From contig NZ_CP127915.1 of the NCBI RefSeq assembly GCF_032823475.1, positions 2,294,001 to 2,358,000 of the forward strand: DNA of 64,000 nucleotides, given 5' to 3'. This DNA is from Acinetobacter sp. SAAs474. GTDB lineage: Bacteria > Pseudomonadota > Gammaproteobacteria > Pseudomonadales > Moraxellaceae. Positions 43,274 to 52,677 of this stretch are shown here, one piece after another. The position numbers and the translations under genes are program-made. The stretch's first letter is position 1. Each line of letters opens with the position of its first letter. The notes under the pieces were generated by a model. It was not told where the DNA came from, searched no databases, and worked only from the letters and a program-made list of their open reading frames with translations.

Positions 43274-43874
43274 TCAAGCCGAGGAAGAAGAAGCAATACG
43301 ACTTGCACCCGCCGTGGAATTGAAAGAATGGGTGATTAAAAACTTTCTAACCATTGGTGGCCAGCTCCACAATCCTGATCATGATCATATCTCCGAGCTA
43401 CTTCATGACGATGAAACATTCCTAGCATTCGCATGGGCATCATCTGCCGCCGTTGCTAAAAAGAGAATGGTATTGGGCCAATGTGAAAAAGTGATGTTTA
43501 ACCAAGGCGGATGGAAGAAGGCACGACAAGAACAACAGATGCGTGATTGGTTTGGTTTTGTACCTGTCTATTTAATTACGATCGATGCCACATTTTGTGA
43601 ACAGGCCAATGATCGTGATTTTTGCGCCCTTATCGAACATGAGCTTTACCACATTGGTGTAGAACGTGACGAAGATGGCGAAGCGCTTTATAGCGACATG
43701 ACCGGTCTACCTAAACACTATTTGGCTGGTCACGATGTCGAAGAGTTCTACGGCGTAGTTAGACGTTGGGGTGCAAACGAAAGCGTGAAGCGTCTAGTTG
43801 AAATAACAAAGAATGCGCCGTTTGTATCTGAAAGAAATATAGCAGCTTGTTGTGGGACGTGCTTAATAGGTTAG
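43233..43874 (+). CDS. phage metallopeptidase-domain protein
   Basis: 213 residues. A zinc-peptidase motif is clear: LIEHELYHIGVERD (HExxH with H-E-L-Y-H), in the arrangement of the putative phage metallopeptidase family (PF18894). N-terminal part is acidic (DLIDQAEEEEAIR), and QCEKVMFNQGGWKKARQ precedes the motif. It lies just before the terminase genes, the position of this family in many Acinetobacter-like prophages. The substrate is not known; processing of a phage or host protein at the start of late growth is one possibility. The family name rests on pattern recognition only. Confidence 0.75.
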   Translation: MEQIRPFPPTDLIDQAEEEEAIRLAPAVELKEWVIKNFLTIGGQLHNPDHDHISELLHDDETFLAFAWASSAAVAKKRMVLGQCEKVMFNQGGWKKARQEQQMRDWFGFVPVYLITIDATFCEQANDRDFCALIEHELYHIGVERDEDGEALYSDMTGLPKHYLAGHDVEEFYGVVRRWGANESVKRLVEITKNAPFVSERNIAACCGTCLIG

Positions 43875-43926
43875 TTTCAAATTTTTTTGCCCACTTACCT
43901 TGATGTACCTTGATGGATGGTGAGTT

Positions 43927-44433
43927 ATGGCAAGACTGAAAAAAATAGAAAAAATCTTTATTATTCGGTGTCTTGCACAGTTTATGACGCCTACTGAAGT
44001 AGTTAAGGACATCAAGGAAAAATTTAACATTGATGTAACACCTCAACAGGTTGAGACATATGATCCAACCAAGGTGGCTGGTGCTGATCTATCCCAAGAA
44101 TTTATAGACTTATTTAACGAAGCGCGTAAAGAGTATTTAGCACAGCCGATACACAACATCATAGGTGCTAATGATTTAGTCCAGTTACAAATTCTTAGTG
44201 ACCTTTTAATGAATAAAAAAGGTAATGTGGTTTTAGCAATTAAATTAATTGATCAAATTCAAAAAATTGTGAAAGGCCATTACGAGAAGAAAATAGAAAT
44301 TACAGGTAAAGATGGTGGTGCAATAAAAACTGAAAATGAGCACATAAATAAGCCGCCAATGCTCACACCTGATGAACTCGCAAAACTCACCCCTCAAGAG
44401 CTTTCACGTTTAGCGATTAATGGAAAGTTATGA
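43927..44433 (+). CDS. terminase small subunit (DUF2280)
   Basis: 168 residues. The N-terminal region (LKKIEKIFIIRCLAQFMTPT, then VVKDIKEKFNIDVTPQQVET) is a helix-turn-helix, as expected for DUF2280 proteins, which recognise the packaging site and bring the large subunit to the DNA. The C-terminal tail (KDGGAIKTENEHINKPPMLT, then PDELAKLTPQELSRLA) is the usual large-subunit contact region. It overlaps the large-subunit gene by 4 bases (ATGA), as terminase pairs often do. Confidence 0.85.
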   Translation: MARLKKIEKIFIIRCLAQFMTPTEVVKDIKEKFNIDVTPQQVETYDPTKVAGADLSQEFIDLFNEARKEYLAQPIHNIIGANDLVQLQILSDLLMNKKGNVVLAIKLIDQIQKIVKGHYEKKIEITGKDGGAIKTENEHINKPPMLTPDELAKLTPQELSRLAINGKL

Positions 44434-46088
44434 CTTATGCATTAGATGAAATAGCGCCGTTAATTAAAGAATGGACCATTAATACACGCCTACCTGAAAT
44501 TATTGCTGAAATGACACGGCGTTATTATTACAAGGCAGTCATTGAGCAAAACGATTTAAGCCAACAGGCAGAATTATATAAATGCAAGAATGATCCGATT
44601 CACTGGTTTAATCACTGGATCTGGACCTATGATCCACGCGGTATGCCGTTTGGTTTACCAGCAAATCTTCCTTTTGTGCTTCGACCTAAACAAGTTGAAT
44701 TGGTGGACTGGTTGCTTGAGCGTGAGAGTACTCAGACGCATGGTTTAATTGAAAAGAGCCGTGATGAAGGTATGTCATACGTTGTATTAGGATTTTATTT
44801 GCATCGTTGGTTGTTTGTTGAAGGCTTTGCAGGTGGTGTTGGAAGCCGTAAAGAGGAACTTGTAGATAAAAAGGGAGATCCTAAAACGCTACTTCATAAG
44901 TTCCGCGACATGTTCAGCAAAATGCCTGACTGGATGAAGCCTGAAAAGTTTGTGGAGAAAATCCACGATAACTACATGCGCATTATTAATCCTGACAACG
45001 GCGCAACCATTACTGGTGAGGCTGGTGACAATATTGGTCGTGGTGGACGTACTACAATGTATTTTCTTGATGAATGGGCATTCGTAGAGCGTCAAGAAGC
45101 CGTAGATGCTGCAATGTCACAAAATACTAACGTGCATATTAAAGGTTCTACACCGAATGGTATTGGTGATCGTTTTCACCAGGATAGATTTAGCGGTCGT
45201 TACGCCGTGTTTACCATGCCTTGGCGCGCTAATCCAGATAAAAACTGGACTGTGGAATATAACGGAAAAGTTATTCATCCATGGTATGAAAAACAGTTAG
45301 CCACATTGGATGATGTGGTATTAGCTCAAGAGATTGATATTAACTATGCGGCATCGGTCGAAGGCGTATTAATTCCTAGTGCATGGATTCAAGCTGCTAT
45401 TGATGCGCATATCAAACTCGGTATTGAACCAACTGGTGATCGTATTGCAGGTCTAGATGTTGCTGATGAGGGTAAGGATAAAAACTCATATGCGGCTCGT
45501 CATGGCATAGTACTGAATTATCTAGAAACATGGTCTGGTAAAGGCGACGACATATTCGGGACCACACAAAAGGCTATGGACCTAAGCATAGATCAATCAA
45601 TAGATACGCTTTATTACGATGCTGATGGCTTAGGCGCTGGATGCCGTGGTGATGCACGTGTCATTAATGAACAGCAACGAGAGAAAGGATTGCCTGAGGT
45701 TGTTGTTGAATCCTTCCGAGGATCTGGATCTGTATGTGAGCCTGATGATCAAATGGTTGAAGGTCGATTTAATAAAGACTTTTTCGCAAATCTTAAGGCT
45801 CAATCATGGTGGTGGTTGCGTATGCGATTCCAAGAGACATTTAGAGCAATTGAAGGGCGCGATTACGATCCTGATATGCTTATCTCATTATCCAGTGAGC
45901 ATATAGATTCAAAAGAACTGGCATTACTTACTACCGAGCTATCACAGCCCACATATACAAAGAATGGCACAGGCAAGATTCTAATCAATAAACAGCCTGA
46001 TGGCACGGCGTCACCAAACCGTGCAGATAGCGTCATGATCTGCTTTAACCCTCAAATCTCAAGTCTGAGTATTTGGAATAAGCTTTAA
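44430..46088 (+). CDS. terminase large subunit
   Basis: 552 residues. The ATPase half shows an altered Walker A-like segment (EKSRDEGMSY, about 108-117, with S-x-D-x-G in place of the usual GxxxxGKS) and Walker B TTMYFLDEWAF (about 207-217). The nuclease half starts near RIAGLDVADEGKD (about 340-352), where the conserved aspartates of the RNase H-like fold lie. It packages phage DNA into proheads and cuts it at the end. Placement behind the small subunit and before the portal gene is standard. Confidence 0.9.
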   Translation: MTYALDEIAPLIKEWTINTRLPEIIAEMTRRYYYKAVIEQNDLSQQAELYKCKNDPIHWFNHWIWTYDPRGMPFGLPANLPFVLRPKQVELVDWLLERESTQTHGLIEKSRDEGMSYVVLGFYLHRWLFVEGFAGGVGSRKEELVDKKGDPKTLLHKFRDMFSKMPDWMKPEKFVEKIHDNYMRIINPDNGATITGEAGDNIGRGGRTTMYFLDEWAFVERQEAVDAAMSQNTNVHIKGSTPNGIGDRFHQDRFSGRYAVFTMPWRANPDKNWTVEYNGKVIHPWYEKQLATLDDVVLAQEIDINYAASVEGVLIPSAWIQAAIDAHIKLGIEPTGDRIAGLDVADEGKDKNSYAARHGIVLNYLETWSGKGDDIFGTTQKAMDLSIDQSIDTLYYDADGLGAGCRGDARVINEQQREKGLPEVVVESFRGSGSVCEPDDQMVEGRFNKDFFANLKAQSWWWLRMRFQETFRAIEGRDYDPDMLISLSSEHIDSKELALLTTELSQPTYTKNGTGKILINKQPDGTASPNRADSVMICFNPQISSLSIWNKL

Positions 46089-46101
46089 TTCGGGAAATCA
46101 A

Positions 46102-47508
46102 ATGGGATTATTAAAATTTACTGCGGATAGTTTTCAAAACTTCGCGGCCCGAGTTGGCTTGGGCGCTGGAAATCAGCATGATCAATCAACATACGGTTTT
46201 AACTTTACAAGTCGAGATCGTTTAAAGCTCGAAGCGATGTATCGTAGTTCGTGGGTTATTGGTCAAGTTGTTGATGTTGTTGCTGAGGATATGACACGCG
46301 AGGGTATCACCTTACGTGGAATGGATAGCCCTGAAGATGTTGAAGAAATCAACCAAGAGTTAGATCGACTTGAGATCTGGGACAATCTAAGCGACACCAT
46401 TAAATGGTCACGTTTATACGGCGGTGCTATCGCCGTGATGCTTATCGATGGACAGAATGTCAGTACGCCTTTAAATGTGAATACCGTAGGTAAAGATCAA
46501 TTTAAAGGACTATTGGTTTTAGATCGCTGGATGGTACTACCTGACTTGCAGGATTTGGTCACTGAATATGGTCCTGATTATGGTAAGCCAAAGTTTTATG
46601 ATGTGATTACTGATTCAGTTGGATTGTGTAACCAACGTATTCACTATAGCCGTGTTATTCGTATGGATGGTGTGAGTCTACCGTATTGGCAAAAAATTGC
46701 TGAAAACCTTTGGGGGCAGTCCGTTGTTGAGCGTTTAGAAGATCGTTTAACGATTTTTGATAGTGCTACCTTGGGTGCAGGTCAATTGGTTTATAAGGCT
46801 CATTTACGGACTTATAAAGTAAAAGGTTTGCGTAAGATTATTGGCATGGGTGGTAGTACTTATAATGCTTTAGTTAAGCAGATCCAGCAAATCAGAATGT
46901 GGCAGTCCAATGAGGGTATGACTCTCATGGATGATGAAGATACATTTGAAACACACCAATATAGCTTTACAGGTCTGGATAGTTTGTTATTGCAGTTTGG
47001 CCAACAGATCGCCGGTGCAACTCAGATTCCCTTAGTTCGCTTATTTGGTCAGTCTCCAGCAGGTTTAAATGCCACTGGCGAGTCAGATTTATCTAACTAC
47101 TATGACAATATCAATCAACAACAAGAACGGCGTTTACGTACACCGTTGCATACGTTGTTGGCAGTTGTTTCATTGTCTGTGCTTGGTAAGCCACTACCTA
47201 AGACATTTAAGTTTGACTTTGCATCACTGTGGCAAATGGATGATGAAAAGAAAGCCTCTATTGCTGAGAAAGTAACTAATGCCGTGACATCTGCAGAAGA
47301 GTCAGGATTAATTAGTCGCAAAACAGCACTTAAAGAATTACGTCAATCTGCTGAAATTACGGGTATTTGGTCAAATATTTCTGATGAGGAAATTGATGAT
47401 GCTGATGATGATCCACCAAGGCCACGCGGAGAAATAAACGATGAAACAGAATCGAATGAATCCGAAACTGGCCAGAAAGATGGAGATCAGATACAGCCAG
47501 CAGCTTAG
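46102..47508 (+). CDS. portal protein (DUF1073 family)
   Basis: 468 residues. Family features include the N-terminal AMYRSSWVIGQVVDVVAEDMT, the middle KWSRLYGGAIAVMLIDGQ, and TQIPLVRLFGQSPAGLNATGE, all typical of DUF1073 portal proteins; the C terminus is a long acidic tail (DEEIDDADDDPPRPRGEI). The portal forms the 12-fold ring through which DNA enters and leaves the head and on which the tail is assembled. It follows terminase by 13 bases and overlaps the head morphogenesis gene by 68 bases. Confidence 0.88.
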   Translation: MGLLKFTADSFQNFAARVGLGAGNQHDQSTYGFNFTSRDRLKLEAMYRSSWVIGQVVDVVAEDMTREGITLRGMDSPEDVEEINQELDRLEIWDNLSDTIKWSRLYGGAIAVMLIDGQNVSTPLNVNTVGKDQFKGLLVLDRWMVLPDLQDLVTEYGPDYGKPKFYDVITDSVGLCNQRIHYSRVIRMDGVSLPYWQKIAENLWGQSVVERLEDRLTIFDSATLGAGQLVYKAHLRTYKVKGLRKIIGMGGSTYNALVKQIQQIRMWQSNEGMTLMDDEDTFETHQYSFTGLDSLLLQFGQQIAGATQIPLVRLFGQSPAGLNATGESDLSNYYDNINQQQERRLRTPLHTLLAVVSLSVLGKPLPKTFKFDFASLWQMDDEKKASIAEKVTNAVTSAEESGLISRKTALKELRQSAEITGIWSNISDEEIDDADDDPPRPRGEINDETESNESETGQKDGDQIQPAA

Positions 47509-48169
47509 AAAAGTTGCTGGTTATGTTGATACGATTGTTAAAGGTTTTGATGTAAATGATCCGCAGTCATGGCCTTTGATTCGCGCATCCTTGAATGAAT
47601 ACGGTAATACGCTTCACTTCTGGGCTGAGAATGCTGCAGGGAGAATCCTGACTGATGTTGCATTACGTGACGAAAAGACTTGGCTGATTTATGCACAGGA
47701 CTTATCACGTGGCGTAAGGGATCAGATCAGAAATACTGATATTGGCGCCGTGTATCAGCAATTACTTAATGAGCAAGTGGGTTTAATTAAGTCACTTCCA
47801 CTTAATGCAGCGCAGCGGATTCATGATTTATCAACACGTGCGCTCATCGATGGAAATCGGGCAAGTGATATTGCTGGATTGATTATGGCTACTGGTCAGG
47901 TTGCTAAAGGTCGAGCGAATACTATTGCACGTACTGAAGTAAGTCGAGCGACAAGTGTATTTACACAAGCACGTGCACAAAACTTGGGTTCTGATGGGTA
48001 TATATGGCGTACTAGTGAAGATCTTGATGTGCGTACAAGTCATAAAGCTATGAATGGGAAATTTGTCTATTGGAATAAACCGCCAACTTTGGATAATTTA
48101 ACAGGTCATGCGGGCTGTTTGCCGAATTGTCGTTGTTACCCTGAACCTGTAATACCAGAAGATTTTTAG
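47441..48169 (+). CDS. phage head morphogenesis protein (SPP1 gp7-like)
   Basis: 242 residues. The C-terminal part contains RANTIARTEVSRATSVFTQARAQ and HAGCLPNCRCYPEPV, the diagnostic features of the SPP1 gp7/minor head protein family. GGAG lies nine bases before the ATG at 47441, which lies inside the portal gene and is the normal arrangement. The family member is thought to be a minor capsid component injected or needed for DNA entry. A hairpin terminator follows the stop codon. Confidence 0.85.
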   Translation: MKQNRMNPKLARKMEIRYSQQLRKVAGYVDTIVKGFDVNDPQSWPLIRASLNEYGNTLHFWAENAAGRILTDVALRDEKTWLIYAQDLSRGVRDQIRNTDIGAVYQQLLNEQVGLIKSLPLNAAQRIHDLSTRALIDGNRASDIAGLIMATGQVAKGRANTIARTEVSRATSVFTQARAQNLGSDGYIWRTSEDLDVRTSHKAMNGKFVYWNKPPTLDNLTGHAGCLPNCRCYPEPVIPEDF

Positions 48170-48189
48170 CCACCAATAGGTGGTTTTTT
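48169..48189 (+). terminator. short hairpin with T-run after the minor head gene
   Basis: GCCACC and GGTGGTTTTTT pair immediately after the stop codon and lie directly in front of the next ATG. Confidence 0.6.
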
Positions 48190-48190
48190 A

Positions 48191-48505
48191 ATGTCTAAGG
48201 AAAAAATTATGGATCTTCCTCAACCATCTTTAGTTGGCGTGCTTTCTTTCATATCTGGATGGTTACTAGGTGGGATCATTTATAGATTTATTAAAAATAA
48301 AGTTAAAAACCGACCTATTAATCAAAGAGTGATTCTTATCACTAATGGAAAAGTTATGAATATTCAAGAAGCGAGATTAAAGCTAGTTCAGCAATCTATC
48401 GACAAGAACATACCTGCTGAACTCATACCTAAAATCGTAGAGCCATTAGCTCAATATATTTGCAAAGGTGTGTATTTAAAAGATTCACCACCAAAAAAAC
48501 CATAG
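48191..48505 (+). CDS. small membrane protein between head genes
   Basis: 104 residues with one transmembrane helix near the N terminus (about 13-33, LVGVLSFISGWLLGGIIYRF) and a soluble basic part. No family recognised. It is an extra gene inserted between the minor head protein and the DUF2213 protein, directly behind a terminator, with the pattern of an accessory gene. Its start codon is only two bases behind the hairpin, and the internal ATG at 48209 (with GGA upstream) is an alternative start. A role in host-membrane interaction is possible but not shown. Confidence 0.5.
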   Translation: MSKEKIMDLPQPSLVGVLSFISGWLLGGIIYRFIKNKVKNRPINQRVILITNGKVMNIQEARLKLVQQSIDKNIPAELIPKIVEPLAQYICKGVYLKDSPPKKP

Positions 48506-48512
48506 GTGAACC

Positions 48513-49805
48513 ATGTTTAAAAAGAAACCTAAATCAAAGGCTACAGTAGATCGATCGAATTTCTACACCACTGGTCAGATTGGCCGTACACGAGAAACTA
48601 CACCAGAGGGCTATTTACTTTGCCGTGATGTGCCAATCGCACGGATTGGTAAGCTGATCTATGGCGATGGTGAGGTGCCAGTCACGGCGGACAGCACTGG
48701 ATTAATCATTATCGAACGTGATGAAGATGTTTTATTTGACCCACGTACGATCGCAAGTTTTGAAGGTAAGCCAGTAACGGATGATCATCCTGACGATTGG
48801 GTAAATCCTGATAACTGGAAAGAATTGTCAAAAGGGTCTGCAAATAATGTTCGCCGTGGTGAAGATATTGATTCTGATTGCTTAGTTGCAGATCTACTCA
48901 TTACCGATAAAGACATGATCGATGCTGTCATGGCGGACAAGGTTGAAATCTCTTTAGGGTATGACGCTGACTATACCGAGATCAGTGTGGGAAAAGGGAT
49001 TCAAACAAATATTTTTGGAAATCACATCGCAGTTGTTGATAAAGGGCGTTGTGGGTCACGTTGTAAAATTGGAGATAGTTTCATGCCGAAACCAAATAAA
49101 GGCTGGTTAGATCGCTTGCGCAAAGCAAAACGTACAATTGATGAGGCTTTGGAAGAAGCTAAAAACACTGAGGATTCGGAAGAAGAAACCGAAGACGAGG
49201 ATGAAGAAGAAACCAGTACAAAAACTGGTGATGCTAAATTTCAAAAAGAAATGCGTCAGTTTATGAAAACAATAGATTCTCGCATGTCAGCCTTGGAAAA
49301 GAAAAAAACCAAAGACTCGGATGATCCTGAAAAGAAAACCGAAGATGATGACGATGAAGAAACTGAAACAAAAGACGACATCTTGGGTGCTGAAAAGGCA
49401 GAAAAACTATCTGAAGAAGGTGTGCAAAATCATACTGGTGATTCACTTAAAGCTGTTTTATCTCGTGCTGAAATTTTAGCACCAGGTATTAAGCTACCAA
49501 CGACTGATAGTGCCAATAATGGTAAAGCAGTACTTACCGCAAAACGTATGGCGCTTAAACAAGCATATGCTACGGCGGACGGACAAAAAGCAATTGCGCC
49601 GTTTATTGGTGGTCAAACTGATTTTGATGCTATGCCTGCTTACACAGTAGACGCAGCGTTTATTGGTGCATCCGAATTAATCAAACAACAGAACAACACA
49701 AAAGGTGTTCGTTCTGGAATTAAAACAAGTGATTTCGGTCGTGCACCTGCCACACCTGCTGAAATCAATGCACGTAACCGTGAATTTTGGAATAAAGGGA
49801 AATAA
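48513..49805 (+). CDS. DUF2213 head maturation protease/scaffold
   Basis: 430 residues. The N-terminal domain (about 20-190) has the DUF2213 features EGYLLCRDVPIARIGKLIYG, FEGKPVTDDHPDDWV and NHIAVVDKGRCG, thought to be a prohead protease of the U35-like group. A very acidic linker (about 210-240 and 270-290, long runs of E and D) and a C-terminal scaffold-like region follow, with DAAFIGASELIKQ. The protease is expected to cleave the scaffold, and perhaps itself, during head maturation. Placed directly before the cement and capsid genes. Confidence 0.8.
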   Translation: MFKKKPKSKATVDRSNFYTTGQIGRTRETTPEGYLLCRDVPIARIGKLIYGDGEVPVTADSTGLIIIERDEDVLFDPRTIASFEGKPVTDDHPDDWVNPDNWKELSKGSANNVRRGEDIDSDCLVADLLITDKDMIDAVMADKVEISLGYDADYTEISVGKGIQTNIFGNHIAVVDKGRCGSRCKIGDSFMPKPNKGWLDRLRKAKRTIDEALEEAKNTEDSEEETEDEDEEETSTKTGDAKFQKEMRQFMKTIDSRMSALEKKKTKDSDDPEKKTEDDDDEETETKDDILGAEKAEKLSEEGVQNHTGDSLKAVLSRAEILAPGIKLPTTDSANNGKAVLTAKRMALKQAYATADGQKAIAPFIGGQTDFDAMPAYTVDAAFIGASELIKQQNNTKGVRSGIKTSDFGRAPATPAEINARNREFWNKGK

Positions 49806-49807
49806 GC

Positions 49808-50284
49808 ATGAGTAATGCAATTTTATATCGTATGCCTTCAGGCATTCCTGGTGATGTGAGCCGTAAATCACACTCAACGATTGAAGCTCATATTTTAAAT
49901 GGGAAATTAGGTGCGTTCGGCATCTTTTGCAAACTAGATGAAAAAGGACTTGTACCGTTAGAAGCAGATGATACTGAAGTTTATGGTTTAATTGTTCGTT
50001 CATATCCAACACAGTCCGCCGTGAATGGTTTAGGCGCTGCAGTACCACAAGAAAATATCATTCATGATGTTCTAGTACGTGGCTATATGACAGTGAAATG
50101 TAATACTGGTACTGCGAAAAAAGCAGGTAAGGTATTTGTCCGTGTTGGTGCTGGTACCGATCTTAAGCCGATTGGGGGTATTGAAGCTGTAGCAGATGGT
50201 GTGAATACAGTTGAATTAAAAAATGCCAAGTTCATGCATGAAGCAGATGCTCAAGGCAATGTAGAAATCTCTTATAACATTTAA
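49808..50284 (+). CDS. structural cement protein (Gp24-like)
   Basis: 158 residues. The pattern MPSGIPGDVSRKSHSTIEAH at the start and YMTVKCNTGTAKKAGKVFVR in the middle is that of the structural cement protein Gp24 family, which decorates and stabilises the head. It lies between the DUF2213 gene (2 bases) and the major capsid gene, the usual place. After the stop, a partial hairpin with ACGGCG and a T-run precedes the capsid gene. Confidence 0.8.
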   Translation: MSNAILYRMPSGIPGDVSRKSHSTIEAHILNGKLGAFGIFCKLDEKGLVPLEADDTEVYGLIVRSYPTQSAVNGLGAAVPQENIIHDVLVRGYMTVKCNTGTAKKAGKVFVRVGAGTDLKPIGGIEAVADGVNTVELKNAKFMHEADAQGNVEISYNI

Positions 50285-50345
50285 ATTATTTTTGACGTAA
50301 ATCACGGCGCTATATGCGTCTTTTTTTACGCCTAAGGAAAACTAT

Positions 50346-51374
50346 ATGAGTAAATTACTCTTAGCTACAACCATGGCACAAGCGGTCGCAATGGGGAATC
50401 CAATCCGCGCGCGTACACGTGACAACGGTATTGGAATGATGACATTTGATGCACGCACAGTGGATAGCACAGGTGCATTCTTGCTTGGTGAATTAGAACG
50501 CCTAGATCAAACGATGCATGACCCACTTGCGAATATCACTTGGGGGCGCGACATTGATTTACGTTCTGATGTATCAATTGCTGATGAAACCTCGTCTTTT
50601 ACCAACTCAACTTTTGCTGCTGCGGGTGGCCCATCGGGTAGTGGTAAAGCATGGGTGGGGAAAAATACAGATGCAATCACAAGTATTGCACTTGATATTG
50701 GTAAGACTGCACAACCGTTGACGCTTTGGGCTACTCAGATTGGGTGGACTATTCCAGAACTTGAATCCGCTAAAGCTGTGGGTCGTCCAGTCGATTCTCA
50801 AAAGTATGCAGGCTTATTACTTAAGCATCAAATGGATACTGATGAGCAGGTCTACATTGGTGATGAAGTAATTGGCGTTGAGGGCTTGCTTAACTCGTCC
50901 AAAGTTGGTGCAACTAATGTTAATAAAAATTGGAAGTTGGCTACACCACAAGAAATCCTAGATGATGTAAATCTAATTTTAAATAATGCTTGGATAGCAT
51001 CAGCCTATGCTGTGTGTCCTGATAAATTGCTATTACCACCAGTTCAGTTTGGATTGTTAACAACACGTGTTGTTAGTGAAGCAGGTAATATTTCAATTCT
51101 TGAATTCCTGAAATTGAATAGCTTATCTAATTCAGTAAATGGCCGTCCGTTAGATATTCAACCTTCAAAGTGGTGTGTTAAACGTGGTGTAGGTGATACC
51201 GATCGCATGATGTGCTATACACAATCTGAAAACCGCGTACGTTTCCCGATGGTGCCTTTACAACGCACGCCGATTGAATATCGTGATTTACGCCAACTGA
51301 CTACCTACTTTGGTCGTTTAGGTGCTGTGGAATGGGTTTACCCTGAAACTGCTTATTATGCTGACGGTCTATAA
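50346..51374 (+). CDS. major capsid protein (DUF2184)
   Basis: 342 residues. The family is recognised from FDARTVDSTGAFLLGELERL, the segment LTLWATQIGWTIPELESAK and QYIGDEVIGVEGLLNS-like text (here QVYIGDEVIGVEGLL), and IEYRDLRQLTTYFGRLGAVE near the C terminus. It builds the icosahedral shell with an HK97-type fold in other DUF2184 members. The strong ribosome site AAGGA seven bases upstream fits a highly expressed gene, and it follows the cement gene. Confidence 0.88.
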   Translation: MSKLLLATTMAQAVAMGNPIRARTRDNGIGMMTFDARTVDSTGAFLLGELERLDQTMHDPLANITWGRDIDLRSDVSIADETSSFTNSTFAAAGGPSGSGKAWVGKNTDAITSIALDIGKTAQPLTLWATQIGWTIPELESAKAVGRPVDSQKYAGLLLKHQMDTDEQVYIGDEVIGVEGLLNSSKVGATNVNKNWKLATPQEILDDVNLILNNAWIASAYAVCPDKLLLPPVQFGLLTTRVVSEAGNISILEFLKLNSLSNSVNGRPLDIQPSKWCVKRGVGDTDRMMCYTQSENRVRFPMVPLQRTPIEYRDLRQLTTYFGRLGAVEWVYPETAYYADGL

Positions 51375-51383
51375 GGAGTTGAC

Positions 51384-51791
51384 ATGTCTAAGTTAGTACA
51401 AATTCTTCTATCTAAGCAGCTTACCGTGAACCTTGGTCGTGATGACCAAGGGGAGGCAAAGACTGTTGTTTTAGAAGCTGGCCTTCAGGAAGTTGAACAG
51501 GCAATTGCTGAACACTGGTTTGTGAAGGCGCATTCGCAGGAGATTGCTCCAAATGATGCACATTCACATGAATTGCAAGTAGCTCTTGATGCCGCAAATG
51601 CTGTTATTGAATCATTAAAGGTTCAATCTGAAGCAGCGGATAAAAAAATTGCTGAATTAGAAAAATCCAGTGATGCAAAGGATAAAGAAATTGAATCACT
51701 AAAGATTCAATTAGCTAAATCTCAGCAATCACAGACCACAGCAACCAAAACAAAAGAGCCAACTAAGCCGAAGGATCCAGAGGGCGAATAA
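51384..51791 (+). CDS. capsid-associated coiled-coil phage protein
   Basis: 135 residues. The N-terminal region (VQILLSKQLTVNLGRDDQGE) is compact; from about residue 65 there is a long coiled coil with heptads (IESLKVQSEAADKKIAELEK) ending in a K/T/P-rich tail. It is adjacent to the capsid gene (9 bases), so it may be a head or head-tail accessory protein; no family could be named with confidence. Confidence 0.6.
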   Translation: MSKLVQILLSKQLTVNLGRDDQGEAKTVVLEAGLQEVEQAIAEHWFVKAHSQEIAPNDAHSHELQVALDAANAVIESLKVQSEAADKKIAELEKSSDAKDKEIESLKIQLAKSQQSQTTATKTKEPTKPKDPEGE

Positions 51792-51793
51792 TC

Positions 51794-52180
51794 ATGCTAA
51801 CAGAGTCATCTTTTCGTGAATCTATGCTGATGTTTGCTGATGTAAAAAAGTATCCATCAGCTCAATTTAATTTCTATTTAAAACTTGCGGTTAAGTTGTT
51901 ACCTGAATCGCGCTGGGATGACTTGCTAGATGATGGTTATACGTTCTTTGTGGCCCACTACTTAACTTTGTTTAATCGCTCAATGCTGGCAGCAAAAATC
52001 GGTGGAGACCCCGGTAAAATTGTTGGCAATGAGACATCAAAATCGATTGATGGTGTTGCCAAATCAATGGATGTCTCAGGTGTTCTTATTACTGATGCGG
52101 GACACTGGAATCAAACAACCTTTGGTGTGCAGTTCTATCAATTGGCCATGATGGCAGGTGCGGGAGGTGTTCAGCTATGA
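51794..52180 (+). CDS. head-tail connector protein (DUF4054)
   Basis: 128 residues, helical, with the family pattern FRESMLMFADVKKYPSAQFN and YTFFVAHYLTLF, ending in WNQTTFGVQFYQLAM. DUF4054 proteins are adaptor-like connectors that join the portal to the tail. The start is 2 bases after the preceding stop and its end overlaps the next gene by 4 bases. Confidence 0.8.
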   Translation: MLTESSFRESMLMFADVKKYPSAQFNFYLKLAVKLLPESRWDDLLDDGYTFFVAHYLTLFNRSMLAAKIGGDPGKIVGNETSKSIDGVAKSMDVSGVLITDAGHWNQTTFGVQFYQLAMMAGAGGVQL

Positions 52181-52677
52181 GTGTCAGTGGAGTTAAAACG
52201 ACTGGTGAGGGGTTGGCTGCAATACTTGAAGCAATGGGTATGTTGTCTGAAACTGAAGTTTTAGTCGGCATTCCGCACGGCGAAAGTCGTGATGGCGGCA
52301 TAAGCAATGCTGAAATTGGGTATTTGCTTGAAACTGGATCACCATCCATGAACTTACCACCTCGTCCACACTTAGTTCCTGGGGTAGAGCAAGTTCAGGA
52401 ATTTGTAGGAATACAACTTACCAAGGCTGTTGATGCAGCTTTTGTCGGTAATAAACAGCGCATGTATAAATATCTTGAAAGTGCCGGTATGAAAGCCACC
52501 ATGAGTGTTAAGCGTTATATCACCACAGGTGAATTTGAAGCACTGGCACCTTGGACAATTAATGCACGTAAACGCCGTGGCAAGAAATCTGAAAAGCCTC
52601 TAATTGATACTAGTCAGATGCGTAATGCACATACCTACGTCATCATGCATAAAGGCAAGGAGGTTGTAAGTGCCTAG
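52177..52677 (+). CDS. HK97 gp10-like head-tail/neck protein
   Basis: 166 residues. The segments ETEVLVGIPHGESRDGGISN, AEIGYLLETGSPSMNLPPRPH and LVPGVEQ are characteristic of gp10-type proteins that complete the head-tail joint. It is coupled to the connector gene upstream (ATGA overlap) and overlaps the next gene by 8 bases. Confidence 0.78.
   Translation: MSVSGVKTTGEGLAAILEAMGMLSETEVLVGIPHGESRDGGISNAEIGYLLETGSPSMNLPPRPHLVPGVEQVQEFVGIQLTKAVDAAFVGNKQRMYKYLESAGMKATMSVKRYITTGEFEALAPWTINARKRRGKKSEKPLIDTSQMRNAHTYVIMHKGKEVVSA

Noticed and set aside
44430..46088. Terminase gene suspected broken because of the unusual Walker A
   Set aside because: Length, Walker B and nuclease region are intact and related terminases also have altered Walker A segments.
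47441..47508. 68-base overlap of portal and head genes as a possible frameshift or error
   Set aside because: The head gene has its own ribosome site and both frames are intact; overlaps of this kind are common in phages.
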